Below the pieces are notes generated by a model. The model was not told where the DNA came from, did not search any database, and saw only the letters and a list, made by a program, of their open reading frames with translations. A stretch of DNA of 35,187 nucleotides. Origin: an uncultured Clostridium sp. (GTDB lineage Bacteria; Bacillota; Clostridia; TANB77; CAG-508). The DNA is taken from assembly GCA_900555615.1 (NCBI GenBank), contig USMB01000014.1:1-35187 (forward strand), in the 5' to 3' direction. Positions 7,223-14,988 of the stretch are shown one piece after another; the first letter of the stretch is position 1, and each line of letters begins with the position of its first letter. The position numbers and the translations under genes were made by a program.

Positions 7223-7230
7223 AAATTGTA

Positions 7231-7259
7231 TTGACTTTTTTGTCAAAATGTAATATATA
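7231..7259 (+). promoter_or_regulatory. ftsA promoter
   Basis: TTGACT at 7231-7236, a 17-base spacer, TATATA at 7254-7259. The -35 is part of a small inverted repeat TTGAC-N6-GTCAA. The leader runs about 30 bases to GGAGGA and the TTG start at 7299. Confidence 0.65.
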
Positions 7260-7298
7260 TAACACTAGAAAAACACAATAAAAATTGGAGGAATTATC

Positions 7299-8528
7299 TT
7301 GGCAATAGGTGATATCATAGTTGGTATTGATATAGGTACATCCAAGGTTTGCACTGTTGTAGGAGAGGTAAACAATTTCGGACAAATTGAAACAATTTGT
7401 AGTACATCAGAGAGATGTAGTGGGCTAAAAAAGGGAAAAATAATTAGCGAAGAAGAAATTAGTTTAAGTATTGCGAAAACAATTAAAGATGCTGAAGACG
7501 AGGCAGATTTTAAGATTAATTCAGCATATGTAACAATTCCAGGAAAATATGTTACAATAGTTCAAAATAGCGTAGTAAAAGAGCTAAAAGACAAATTTGC
7601 TGGAATAGCATTAAGAGATGTTCAAAATGCAATGATGCAAGCTAAAGACATAGAAATACCAGAAGGGAAAACAATAATAGACATAGTACCATCAGAAGTA
7701 GTGCTTGATAATGGAAAAGTAGTATCAGATCCAGTAGGAAATTTAAGTTCAAACTTTACATTAAAAGCACAAATTATTTTAGCTGACAAAGAATATGTCA
7801 GACAGTTGGCAACAATTTTCAAAAGAGTTGGAATTGAAATAGATGGAATAGTGCCAACAGCATTAGCAGAGAGAAATTTAATGTTAGATACTAATGAATT
7901 ATATGATAATGTAATGTTACTTGACATTGGAGCTGGAAACACTGAAATTGGTGTATTTGAAGGAAATGCATTTACCTATACAAATACAATTCCTTTAGGT
8001 GGTGACAACATTACAAATGATATAGCATTAGTGTTAAATATTTCTGAAGAAGAAGCAGAAAAATTAAAGAAACAATATGGTTTAGCATTAAAATCATTTA
8101 TAGATAATGATAACGAAATAATGTTAAATACATGTAGAGACGAAAGCAGAAATAAAGTAATAAAAAGTTCTGAACTAATCGAAATTATAGAAGCAAGAAT
8201 AGAAGAAATATTTACAATAATAAACAAAGACATAACAACACAAAATGTAAAGCAAAATATTAACACAGTAATATTAGCTGGAAGAGGAATCACAAATATT
8301 AATAAAAGTGATGTAGCAGGAAAGATAAATTTAAATATTCCTGTAAAAATGTCAACAGGCAGAGCTGTAAGCACAGTAAAACCAGAATTTAGAACCAGTT
8401 ATGCACTTGTAAGATATATTGCTGCAAGGCCATTTGCAAAATCAGTTTCAAGCAAAATTGATTCACAGTCAAATGAAAGCATATTTAAGGTAATAATTGA
8501 AAGAATAAAAGAATTTTTTTATTCTTAA
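7299..8528 (+). CDS. ftsA: Cell division protein FtsA
   Basis: The 409-residue actin-like ATPase tethers FtsZ to the membrane at midcell. The N-terminal phosphate-binding strand reads IVGIDIGTSKVCTVVGEV, the second phosphate motif NVMLLDIGAGNTEIGVFEG, and the adenosine motif VILAGRGITNI. The SHS2/1C subdomain lies about residues 80-165. The end (FKVIIERIKEFFYS) is an amphipathic membrane-targeting helix, as expected. It starts at TTG 7299 with GGAGGA at 7287-7292; no ATG fits the family start. Its own promoter lies at 7231-7259 and ftsZ follows. Confidence 0.96.
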   Translation: MAIGDIIVGIDIGTSKVCTVVGEVNNFGQIETICSTSERCSGLKKGKIISEEEISLSIAKTIKDAEDEADFKINSAYVTIPGKYVTIVQNSVVKELKDKFAGIALRDVQNAMMQAKDIEIPEGKTIIDIVPSEVVLDNGKVVSDPVGNLSSNFTLKAQIILADKEYVRQLATIFKRVGIEIDGIVPTALAERNLMLDTNELYDNVMLLDIGAGNTEIGVFEGNAFTYTNTIPLGGDNITNDIALVLNISEEEAEKLKKQYGLALKSFIDNDNEIMLNTCRDESRNKVIKSSELIEIIEARIEEIFTIINKDITTQNVKQNINTVILAGRGITNINKSDVAGKINLNIPVKMSTGRAVSTVKPEFRTSYALVRYIAARPFAKSVSSKIDSQSNESIFKVIIERIKEFFYS

Positions 8529-8606
8529 AAATTAGAAGCAGTGTAAGGAACAGTGCTTTGGTAAAAAATAAACAAAATTATAATTTTTATAGGGAGGAAA
8601 ATCTTT

Positions 8607-9716
8607 ATGATGGAATGTGAAGATGTTGCAATGATGGATGGAACAGCCACAATAAAAGTAATAGGTGTTGGTGGTGCCGGAAACAATGCAGTAAATAGAA
8701 TGATAGAAGCAGGAATAAAAGGAGTAGATTTTATTGCTGTTAATACAGATAGACAAGCATTAACAAAGTCTAAAGCAGGAACAAAAATTCAAATTGGGGA
8801 AAAAATAACAAGAGGCTTAGGTGCAGGGGCTAACCCTGATATTGGAGCACAATCTGCAGAAGAAAATAAATCTGAAATAGCAGAGACATTAAGAGGAGCA
8901 GATATGGTATTTGTTACAGCCGGAATGGGTGGAGGAACAGGTACAGGAGCAGCACCAATAGTTGCACAAGCAGCTAAAGAAATGGGAATACTAACAATAG
9001 GAGTTGTTACAAAACCATTCACATTTGAGGGAAAGAAAAGACTTTCACAAGCTGAACGTGGAATAGAAAGTTTAAAAGGAAAAGTAGATGCATTAGTAGT
9101 AATTCCAAATGATAAATTATTACAAATAATTGATAGAAAAACATCAATAAATGACGCATTTAGAATGGCAGATGATGTATTAAGACAAGGTGTACAAGGA
9201 ATATCAGATTTAATTGCAGTTACAGGAACAGTAAACCTAGACTTTGCAGATGTTAAGACAATTATGAAAGACACAGGAATGGCACATATGGGTATTGGTA
9301 GAGCATCTGGAGAAAACAGAGCAGAAGATGCTGCAAAACAAGCAGTACAAAGCCCCTTACTAGAAACATCAATAGAAGGTGCAAGAGGTGTTATTATTAA
9401 TATAACTGGTGGAGAAGATCTTGGATTACATGAAGTAAATACAGCTGCTGAACTAGTTCAACGCAGTGTAGATCCTGAAGCTAATATCATATTTGGTACA
9501 GTTACAGATCCAGATATGAAAGATGAAATACAAATTACAGTAATCGCTACAGGATTTGAAAAACCAGAAGCTAGAGTTGCATCAACAGTAGATAGTTTTA
9601 TTAATAAATCATGGGAGAAGAAACCAAGTTCAATTCCAGCATCAGATGTAAATTCTTCACAAGGAGATTTAGATATACCAGCTTTCTTACGTAAAAATAA
9701 AAACAAAAATATGTAA
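8607..9716 (+). CDS. ftsZ: Cell division protein FtsZ
   Basis: The 369-residue tubulin-like GTPase forms the Z ring. Visible are the nucleotide-binding start IKVIGVGGAGNNAVNRMI, the tubulin signature GGGTGTGAAP at about 108-117, the T7-loop region ITVNLDFADVKTIM-like segment (here VNLDFADVKTIMKDTG), and a C-terminal tail ending DIPAFLRKNKNK, the usual peptide that binds FtsA and other partners. ATG 8607 follows GGGAGG; a second ATG at 8610 is equally possible. A terminator follows at 9721-9750, so ftsA-ftsZ looks like a unit separate from spoIIGA. Confidence 0.97.
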   Translation: MMECEDVAMMDGTATIKVIGVGGAGNNAVNRMIEAGIKGVDFIAVNTDRQALTKSKAGTKIQIGEKITRGLGAGANPDIGAQSAEENKSEIAETLRGADMVFVTAGMGGGTGTGAAPIVAQAAKEMGILTIGVVTKPFTFEGKKRLSQAERGIESLKGKVDALVVIPNDKLLQIIDRKTSINDAFRMADDVLRQGVQGISDLIAVTGTVNLDFADVKTIMKDTGMAHMGIGRASGENRAEDAAKQAVQSPLLETSIEGARGVIINITGGEDLGLHEVNTAAELVQRSVDPEANIIFGTVTDPDMKDEIQITVIATGFEKPEARVASTVDSFINKSWEKKPSSIPASDVNSSQGDLDIPAFLRKNKNKNM

Positions 9717-9720
9717 TAAA

Positions 9721-9750
9721 AAAAGATCAGTTTTTAAAACTGGTCTTTTT
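9721..9750 (+). terminator. ftsZ terminator
   Basis: AAAAGATCAGTTTT pairs with AAAACTGGTCTTTT (9736-9749, one G-T pair) and continues into a T-run. Confidence 0.8.
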
Positions 9751-9848
9751 AGATTTTTATAATAAAAATGTTTAAGAAACCAAGAAAAGACAGTTTTTTT
9801 AAAACATATAAATTATAATAGAATACAAAAAGGAGAAGGTGATAAAAT

Positions 9849-10724
9849 ATAACAATTTACATTGATGTTGCTTTTTTAGAAAATTTAATAATGAATATAA
9901 TCATTTTATATACGACATCTATTATATTAAAAGTTAAACCAAAAGTGATAAGAATCATAACAGCAAGTTTAATAGGGAGTATATATGCAATAATAGCATA
10001 TACTACAGAAATTTCAATTTATACGTCAATAATTTCAAAATGGATTTTAGCAATAGTCATAGTATACATAGCGTTTAATCCACAAACAGTTAAAAAAATA
10101 TGTAAACAGGTATTGATATTTTATTTGACTTCATTTGTATTTGGAGGAGTGGCATTATATTTAATTTACTTTTTGAAGCCTCAAGAGATATTTATAAAAA
10201 ATGGAGTATATGTTGGAAAATATGTATTAAAAGTTATATTTTTAGGAGCAATTATTGCATTCATAATAGTAAAAATATCTTTTAAATTAATAAAAACTAA
10301 AATTAATTCAAAAGATATGTATTGTAAAATAAAAGTTTTCATAGATGAAAAGGTAATTCAAACAATAGCAATGATTGATACGGGAAATTTAGCAAAAGAG
10401 CCTATAACCAATAGGCCAGTTGTAATAATAGAAAATAATTTATTAGAAGAAGTTTTGCCTAAAGAAATATGCAATAATGTAGAAAATATATTAAGTGGAA
10501 ATTTAGATGGTGTTCCTGAAAAATATATTCCTAGATTAAGATGTATTCCATTCTCGTCTTTAGGAAAACAGAATGGAATGCTATTAGGAATAAAGGCAGA
10601 TGGAATAGAAGTGGACTTTGAAGAAGAAAAAAAGTGTTCAAAAGATGTGATAATTGGAGTATATGATAAGTCATTAACCAAAAAAGGAGAATATAGGGCG
10701 TTAATAGGACTTGAACTAACATAA
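9849..10724 (+). CDS. spoIIGA: Sporulation sigma-E factor processing peptidase SpoIIGA
   Basis: SpoIIGA is the membrane aspartic protease that cleaves pro-sigma-E in the mother cell after septation. The N-terminal half is a run of membrane helices (about residues 1-140). The C-terminal protease domain carries AMIDTGNLAKEPITNRPVVI with the catalytic Asp near residue 177, and RCIPFSSLGKQNGMLLGIK. Family members start M-x-I-Y-x-D-V; here the matching codons TIYIDVAFLENLIMN begin at 9852 and are preceded by ATA (9849), with a stop at 9843. There is no ATG, GTG or TTG in frame before ATG 9891, which would lose the conserved first 14 residues. AGGAGAAGGTGAT at 9831-9843 fits a start at 9849 or an ATT at 9855. 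I annotate from 9849. Confidence 0.9.
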   Translation: MTIYIDVAFLENLIMNIIILYTTSIILKVKPKVIRIITASLIGSIYAIIAYTTEISIYTSIISKWILAIVIVYIAFNPQTVKKICKQVLIFYLTSFVFGGVALYLIYFLKPQEIFIKNGVYVGKYVLKVIFLGAIIAFIIVKISFKLIKTKINSKDMYCKIKVFIDEKVIQTIAMIDTGNLAKEPITNRPVVIIENNLLEEVLPKEICNNVENILSGNLDGVPEKYIPRLRCIPFSSLGKQNGMLLGIKADGIEVDFEEEKKCSKDVIIGVYDKSLTKKGEYRALIGLELT

Positions 10725-10740
10725 AAAAAGAATGTATAAT
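10711..10740 (+). promoter_or_regulatory. Possible promoter of the HNH gene
   Basis: TTGAAC at 10711-10716 inside the end of spoIIGA, an 18-base spacer, TATAAT at 10735-10740, 28 bases before the ATG at 10768. Confidence 0.45.
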
Positions 10741-10767
10741 ATAAAAAAATGCAGGGAGGGTAGAACA

Positions 10768-11427
10768 ATGATTATTGAATTACCGAGAGAATTTTGCATG
10801 GAAGGTCCTAATTGTAAAAAAGGTGCATTCGTTGATAATGGAATTTTGAAAATTAGATGGGATGTATCGTTTCGGAAGGCTATGACAGAACTTACATATC
10901 AAATGAAAGGAAGGGGACGGTGTTGTTATTGTAAAGAACTTATTCCAGAAGATGAAATAACAATAGATCACATGTATCCACAAGAATTTGGAGGCCCAAC
11001 AATTACAAATAATATGCTTCCAAGCTGTAAGAAATGTAATAATGAAAAAGGCAATTTAAATACCAGCCAATATAAAGCATACTTAAAAGCAAAAAAACTC
11101 GGAAGAGTAGAAGGTTTTAGAAAAGAAATTAAGAAATATCAAGATTATACAAGGCAGTTTAATGACTTCAATATTCCGATCGAATGGCTAACTGAAAAAA
11201 GAATATATCAGCTTATTGTAGTTTTTAATATGCAAGAAAATTATAAAGGAAAAAAGTATCAAAAAATAGCAAAATATTTTGAAACATATCATCATTTTCA
11301 AAAGCCAATTATTATTGACAAAAATGGCTTTGTGCTAGATGGATTTCTTGCTGTTATGTATGCGAGAAATGTAGGACTAGAAAAATTACCTGTTATTCAA
11401 CTCGAAAATGTAGAAGTAATTTTTTAA
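10768..11427 (+). CDS. HNH endonuclease-type protein with ParB-like C-terminus
   Basis: The 219-residue protein starts at ATG 10768 after GGGAGGG. Residues about 50-95 form a zinc-bound HNH module: CCYCKELIPEDEITIDHMYP, then GGPTITNNMLPSCKKCNNEKG, with Cys 52/55 and 87/90 as metal ligands and the Asp-His pair. The C-terminal part, KPIIIDKNGFVLDGFLAVMYARNVGLEKLPVIQLENVEV, resembles the ParB/Srx N-terminal fold. HNH proteins cut or nick DNA in many systems; the target here is unknown. It sits between spoIIGA and sigE, normally adjacent genes, and is followed by its own terminator. It may be a host-adapted insertion or a conserved clade-specific gene. Confidence 0.8.
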   Translation: MIIELPREFCMEGPNCKKGAFVDNGILKIRWDVSFRKAMTELTYQMKGRGRCCYCKELIPEDEITIDHMYPQEFGGPTITNNMLPSCKKCNNEKGNLNTSQYKAYLKAKKLGRVEGFRKEIKKYQDYTRQFNDFNIPIEWLTEKRIYQLIVVFNMQENYKGKKYQKIAKYFETYHHFQKPIIIDKNGFVLDGFLAVMYARNVGLEKLPVIQLENVEVIF

Positions 11428-11438
11428 GAAAACATGAA

Positions 11439-11475
11439 AGAAATAATCGTAAAATAGCGATTATTTCTTTTTTTC
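11439..11475 (+). terminator. Terminator between the HNH gene and sigE
   Basis: AGAAATAATCG (11439-11449) pairs with CGATTATTTCT (11458-11468) over an 8-base loop, followed by a T-run. Confidence 0.85.
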
Positions 11476-11565
11476 TACAATAAAAAGAGACAGTATTTGC
11501 AATTAAAAAGTTGTACAATGAATTTGAAAGAGAGGTGAAGTTTACAATAAGCGAAAGGAAGGAAA

Positions 11566-12309
11566 ATGAGTTTAATTGATTTTATAAAAAAGAGCATTAG
11601 CAATATTTGTGCAAAATATATTGAAGGTACTTTAGATGAAGAAAAAGAAATTTTACCAATATTTTATGTTGCTGGTAGTCAAACATTGCCACCGCCATTG
11701 ACAGCAGAAGAAGAGGAAGAAACAATAAAAAAATTAGATACAGACGAATGTATAGAGGCAAGAAAATTGTTAGTTGAAAGAAATTTAAGATTGGTCGTAT
11801 ATATTGCTAAAAAGTTTGAGAACACAGGAATAGGAATAGAAGATTTAATTTCAATTGGGACAATAGGATTAATGAAAAGTGTAAACACATTTAATTCAGA
11901 TAAAAAAATTAAGCTTGCTACATATGCTTCAAGATGTATAGAAAATGAAATTTTAATGTATTTAAGAAGAAATAATAAAATAAAGTTAGAAGTTTCAATA
12001 GATGAACCATTAAATAAAGATAGTGATGGAAATGAACTTTTGTTATCAGATATTTTGGGAACAGACCCTGATGTTACATATAGAAAACTAGAAGATGAAG
12101 TTGATATGAAATTACTCAAAGAGGCTATAAAAAAATTAAACGATAGAGAAAAAAATATTATGGAAATGAGATTTGGATTTATAAGTGGAAAAGAAAAAAC
12201 ACAAAAAGAGGTTGCAGATGAACTTGGAATATCGCAAAGCTATATTTCGAGACTGGAAAAAAAGATTATTAATAAAATGAAGAAAGATATAATAAGCAAA
12301 ACAGGCTAA
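11566..12309 (+). CDS. sigE: RNA polymerase sporulation sigma factor SigE
   Basis: The 247-residue sigma-70 family protein is the mother-cell factor sigma-E. The N-terminus up to about residue 35 is the pro-sequence (LIDFIKKSISNICAKYI), which is removed by SpoIIGA; next comes YVAGSQTLPPPLTAEEEEE, the usual start of the mature region. Region 2 reads RNLRLVVYIAKKFENTGIGIEDLISIGTIGLMKSVNTFN and KLATYASRCIENEILMYLRR; region 4 has EKNIMEMRFGF and QKEVADELGISQSYISRLEKK. ATG 11566 follows GGAAGGA. It is close to spoIIGA but separated by the HNH gene and a terminator. sigG, which usually follows, is not here. Confidence 0.95.
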   Translation: MSLIDFIKKSISNICAKYIEGTLDEEKEILPIFYVAGSQTLPPPLTAEEEEETIKKLDTDECIEARKLLVERNLRLVVYIAKKFENTGIGIEDLISIGTIGLMKSVNTFNSDKKIKLATYASRCIENEILMYLRRNNKIKLEVSIDEPLNKDSDGNELLLSDILGTDPDVTYRKLEDEVDMKLLKEAIKKLNDREKNIMEMRFGFISGKEKTQKEVADELGISQSYISRLEKKIINKMKKDIISKTG

Positions 12310-12324
12310 AATGTAATGAAAATC

Positions 12325-12353
12325 TTGATATTTTTAATAAATTGAGGTAAAAT
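12325..12353 (+). promoter_or_regulatory. Promoter of the PLP-enzyme gene
   Basis: TTGATA at 12325-12330, a 17-base spacer, TAAAAT at 12348-12353. Predicted start near 12360, immediately before the inverted repeat at 12363-12408. Confidence 0.55.
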
Positions 12354-12362
12354 ATGTAAAAA

Positions 12363-12408
12363 TGGGGTCGGAGCTTAAATTAGCATGCGAAAAAAAGGAC
12401 CGACCCCA
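12363..12408. repeat. REP-like inverted repeat in a 5' leader
   Basis: TGGGGTCGG at 12363-12371 pairs with CCGACCCCA at 12400-12408 around a loop containing GCTTAAATTAGC. It is G+C-rich compared with its surroundings. It resembles, from memory, the GGGGTC...GACCCC ends associated with REP-type IS200-like transposases; no transposase is present. In RNA it would form a hairpin just after the transcript start, about 20 bases before the ribosome binding site. Confidence 0.6.
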
Positions 12409-12429
12409 AATTCGCAAAGGAGATTAAAA

Positions 12430-13677
12430 ATGTATAATGAATTTGGAATAAAAAATGAAATATTAGAATTGGCAAAAGAGGTAGAAAAAGAGATTCAACC
12501 TCAATTTGAAAAAATTGATAATATAAAAGAATGGAATAGTTTGAAAGTTTTAAATGCTTTCCAAAAATGTGGACTATCTGAAATGCATTTACATTCTTCA
12601 ACAGGATATGGTATTGATGAAGTTGGTAGAAATAAAATTGAAGAGATTTATTCAGAAATTTTTAAGACAGAAGATTCTTTGGTTAGAGCACAAATTATTT
12701 CTGGAACTCATGCATTAGCAGTGACTTTATTTGGATTATTAAGACCAGGAGATACTATGTTAAGCATTTCTGGTGCTCCTTATGATACTTTACAAACTAT
12801 TATTGGTATAAGTAAAGAACAAAGTAAAAGCTCTTTAAAGGAATTTGGAGTTAAATATGAACAGATTGAGTTAGTTAATGATGATTTTGATATTGAAGCT
12901 ATTAAAGCAAGAGCTTCTAAAAATGATTTAAAACTAATTGAAATTCAAAGGTCTAAAGGATATTCTACAAGAAAGAGTTTGACAATTGATAAGATTGAAA
13001 AAGCAATTAAGGCTATTAGAGAAGTAAATAAAGATGTTATTATAATGGTTGATAATTGTTATGGTGAATTTGTAGAAGAAAAAGAACCAACAGAAGTAGG
13101 AGCAGATATTATTGTAGGTTCTTTGATGAAAAACTTGGGAGCAGGTATTGCAACTAGTGGTGCATATATAACAGGAAAAAAAGATTTAATAGAATTGTGT
13201 GCTGAAAGGTTAACAGCTCCAGGTGTAGGAAAAGAAATAGGTCCTTCATTAAATCAAAATACATCATTTATTAAAGGATTGTTTTTTGCACCAAGTGTAG
13301 TTGCTAGTGCAGTTAAAACAGCTGTATTTGCAAGTAGAATATTAGAGAGATTAGGTTATAATGTAAATCCTAAATATGATGAACCAAGAGCAGATATTGT
13401 TCAAACAATAGAATTAGGAAGTGCAGATAAACTTATAAAATTCTGTCAAGGAATTCAAATGGGATCTCCAATTGATTCTAATGTTGTACCAGAACCAAGT
13501 GCAATGGCAGGATATGATGACCAAGTTATTATGGCTGCTGGAACTTTTACAGAAGGTTCAACAATTGAACTTAGCTGTGATGGTCCAATTAGACCTCCAT
13601 ATATTGCATATATGCAAGGGGGACTTACATATGAATATGGAAAACTTGGAATATTAAAAGCATTATCAACATTTTAG
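12430..13677 (+). CDS. PLP-dependent enzyme, methionine gamma-lyase/aluminium-resistance (YnbB) family
   Basis: The 415-residue protein belongs to the fold-type I PLP enzymes of the 'aluminium resistance protein' family. Motifs: HLHSSTGYGIDEVGR, RAQIISGTHALAVTLFGLLRPGD (cofactor phosphate loop), IEIQRSKGYSTR, IMVDNCYGEFVE (Asp that contacts PLP), and ADIIVGSLMKNLGAG, where Lys near residue 234 should form the Schiff base. The C-terminus FTEGSTIELSCDGPIRPPY and GGLTYEYGK is also typical. Family members are annotated as putative methionine gamma-lyases, acting on sulfur amino acids; the true substrate is uncertain. ATG 12430 follows AAAGGAG; an upstream ATG at 12385 lies in the hairpin and has no ribosome binding site. 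Confidence 0.9.
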   Translation: MYNEFGIKNEILELAKEVEKEIQPQFEKIDNIKEWNSLKVLNAFQKCGLSEMHLHSSTGYGIDEVGRNKIEEIYSEIFKTEDSLVRAQIISGTHALAVTLFGLLRPGDTMLSISGAPYDTLQTIIGISKEQSKSSLKEFGVKYEQIELVNDDFDIEAIKARASKNDLKLIEIQRSKGYSTRKSLTIDKIEKAIKAIREVNKDVIIMVDNCYGEFVEEKEPTEVGADIIVGSLMKNLGAGIATSGAYITGKKDLIELCAERLTAPGVGKEIGPSLNQNTSFIKGLFFAPSVVASAVKTAVFASRILERLGYNVNPKYDEPRADIVQTIELGSADKLIKFCQGIQMGSPIDSNVVPEPSAMAGYDDQVIMAAGTFTEGSTIELSCDGPIRPPYIAYMQGGLTYEYGKLGILKALSTF

Positions 13678-13723
13678 GCAAAATAATTACTTGATAATAC
13701 TTTGTCAAAATTTTAAAAAAGCC

Positions 13724-13752
13724 TTGTAACTTGCTTGAATTTGTGATATAAA
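13724..13752 (+). promoter_or_regulatory. Promoter of the response regulator gene
   Basis: TTGTAA at 13724-13729, a 17-base spacer, TATAAA at 13747-13752. Confidence 0.6.
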
Positions 13753-13781
13753 TAAAACTATAAAAGTATTGGAGGTCAAAT

Positions 13782-14534
13782 ATGGAAGAAAATTATGAAT
13801 ATGAAAAAAAGACAATACTAATTGTAGATGATGAGCAAAAGATTGTAGATCTATTAGTACATAATTTAAGAAGAGAAGGCTATAATACAATAGAGGCAAA
13901 TGATGGACAAACAGCAGTAGACATAGCTTTAGAAAAAAGACCAGATTTAATATTGCTAGATGTAATGCTTCCAAGAATGGATGGGCTAACTGTATGCAAA
14001 AAAATAAAAAATGTATATAATGTTCCAATATTAATGGTTTCAGCCAAAGATGATGAATTAGATAAAATTGTAGGACTAGAACTTGGGGCTGATGATTATA
14101 TTACAAAACCATTTAGTGTAAGAGAAGTTGTTGCTAGAGTTAAAGCTAATTTAAGAAAAGTTGAAGCAACATTAGAAGCGGCACAAGCAACAGCAAAAGA
14201 AAATGAAAATAAAAAGGAAGAAAAGAAAGAAAGTACAATTAAAGTTGGATCACTTGTACTTGATTTAGAAAAATACGAAGTTCATATAGATGGAAAAATA
14301 ATAAATTTAACATTAAGAGAATTTGAGGTATTAAAATTTTTAGCAAGTCAACCAGGTCAAGTTGTAACTCGAGAAGCATTGCTAGAGAGAGTATGGGGAT
14401 ATGAATATTATGGTGATATAAGAACAGTTGATGTAACTGTAAGAAGAATTAGAGAAAGAATTGAAAAAGATACATCAAATCCACAAATTTTGATTACCAA
14501 AAGAGGGGTAGGGTATTATATTCCAAACAAATAA
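13782..14534 (+). CDS. OmpR/PhoB-family response regulator (WalR-like)
   Basis: The 250-residue protein has a receiver domain (about residues 10-125) with the acidic pair Asp16-Asp17, the phospho-acceptor Asp60 in DLILLDVMLPRMDG, the switch residue in ILMVSAKD, and Lys in DDYITKPFS. A longer, charged linker (about 130-165) leads to a winged-helix DNA-binding domain: LTLREFEVLKFLASQPGQVVTREALLERVWGYEY and RTVDVTVRRIRERIE. It closely resembles WalR/YycF or PhoP-type regulators. No histidine kinase is adjacent: a terminator follows and the next genes are unrelated, so it is an orphan locally. GGAGG precedes ATG 13782. Its regulon cannot be read from this window. Confidence 0.9.
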   Translation: MEENYEYEKKTILIVDDEQKIVDLLVHNLRREGYNTIEANDGQTAVDIALEKRPDLILLDVMLPRMDGLTVCKKIKNVYNVPILMVSAKDDELDKIVGLELGADDYITKPFSVREVVARVKANLRKVEATLEAAQATAKENENKKEEKKESTIKVGSLVLDLEKYEVHIDGKIINLTLREFEVLKFLASQPGQVVTREALLERVWGYEYYGDIRTVDVTVRRIRERIEKDTSNPQILITKRGVGYYIPNK

Positions 14535-14558
14535 AAAGCAAGTTTTAACTTGCTTTTT
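14533..14558 (+). terminator. Terminator of the response regulator gene
   Basis: AAAAAGCAAGTT, TT, AACTTGCTTTTT. The A-rich left arm also gives a T-run on the other strand, so it can serve the convergent gene at 14565-14810. Confidence 0.85.
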
Positions 14559-14564
14559 ATGCAT

Positions 14565-14810
14565 TTATATACTATATTTTTTCAATGAATCAACAACAAT
14601 TCCACAGATAACAAATTCAATAGCAAAAGAAAAGCTAGATTGCATTAAAGTTAAGCCTAAATGATATAGTATGTTAAATCCTAAAAATATGTATCCAAGT
14701 AATATACCAATTGAAGTTAAGCAAACAAGACCAGAAAATAATAAACCATATTTTATAATTTTAAAAGTGTCTTTGTCTAAATTTTTGAGTATAGAAAAAA
14801 ATTTTTGCAT
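14565..14810 (-). CDS. Small membrane protein, 81 aa
   Basis: The product starting MQKFFSILKNLDKDTFKIIK has two hydrophobic helices, about residues 21-42 (YGLLFSGLVCLTSIGILLGY) and 50-75, and a short basic tail. AGAGGTGAT precedes the ATG (complement of 14808-14810); a longer reading frame to 14858 has no ribosome binding site at its start. A promoter is visible on the same strand (TTGATT at 14858-14853, 17-base spacer, TATTAT at 14835-14830). I do not recognise the family; similar small two-helix proteins are widespread in Clostridia. Confidence 0.7.
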   Translation of the reverse strand: MQKFFSILKNLDKDTFKIIKYGLLFSGLVCLTSIGILLGYIFLGFNILYHLGLTLMQSSFSFAIEFVICGIVVDSLKKYSI

Positions 14811-14829
14811 AACATCACCTCTTATCAAT

Positions 14830-14858
14830 ATAATAACATTTTGATTGAACAAAATCAA
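14830..14858 (-). promoter_or_regulatory. Promoter of the small membrane protein gene
   Basis: Reading the minus strand: TTGATT at 14858-14853, 17 bases, TATTAT at 14835-14830. Confidence 0.5.
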
Positions 14859-14891
14859 AGGAAATATATGCCATAAAATTTGGCTGTTCTA

Positions 14892-14920
14892 TTGTGTTTG
14901 AAAAAACAAAGTGATATAAT
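14892..14920 (+). promoter_or_regulatory. radA-disA promoter
   Basis: TTGTGT at 14892-14897, a 17-base spacer, TATAAT at 14915-14920, leaving a leader of about 60 bases before ATG 14989. Confidence 0.6.
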
Positions 14921-14988
14921 ATGAAAAGTTGAGGGGGAAAATAAAATTTCTACTCAATTTTTTTTCAAAATCAGAAAAGAGGTAAAAA

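Noticed and set aside
13472..13657. 61-codon ORF inside the PLP-enzyme gene
   Set aside because: It is an out-of-frame reading of a well-conserved gene and has no ribosome binding site.
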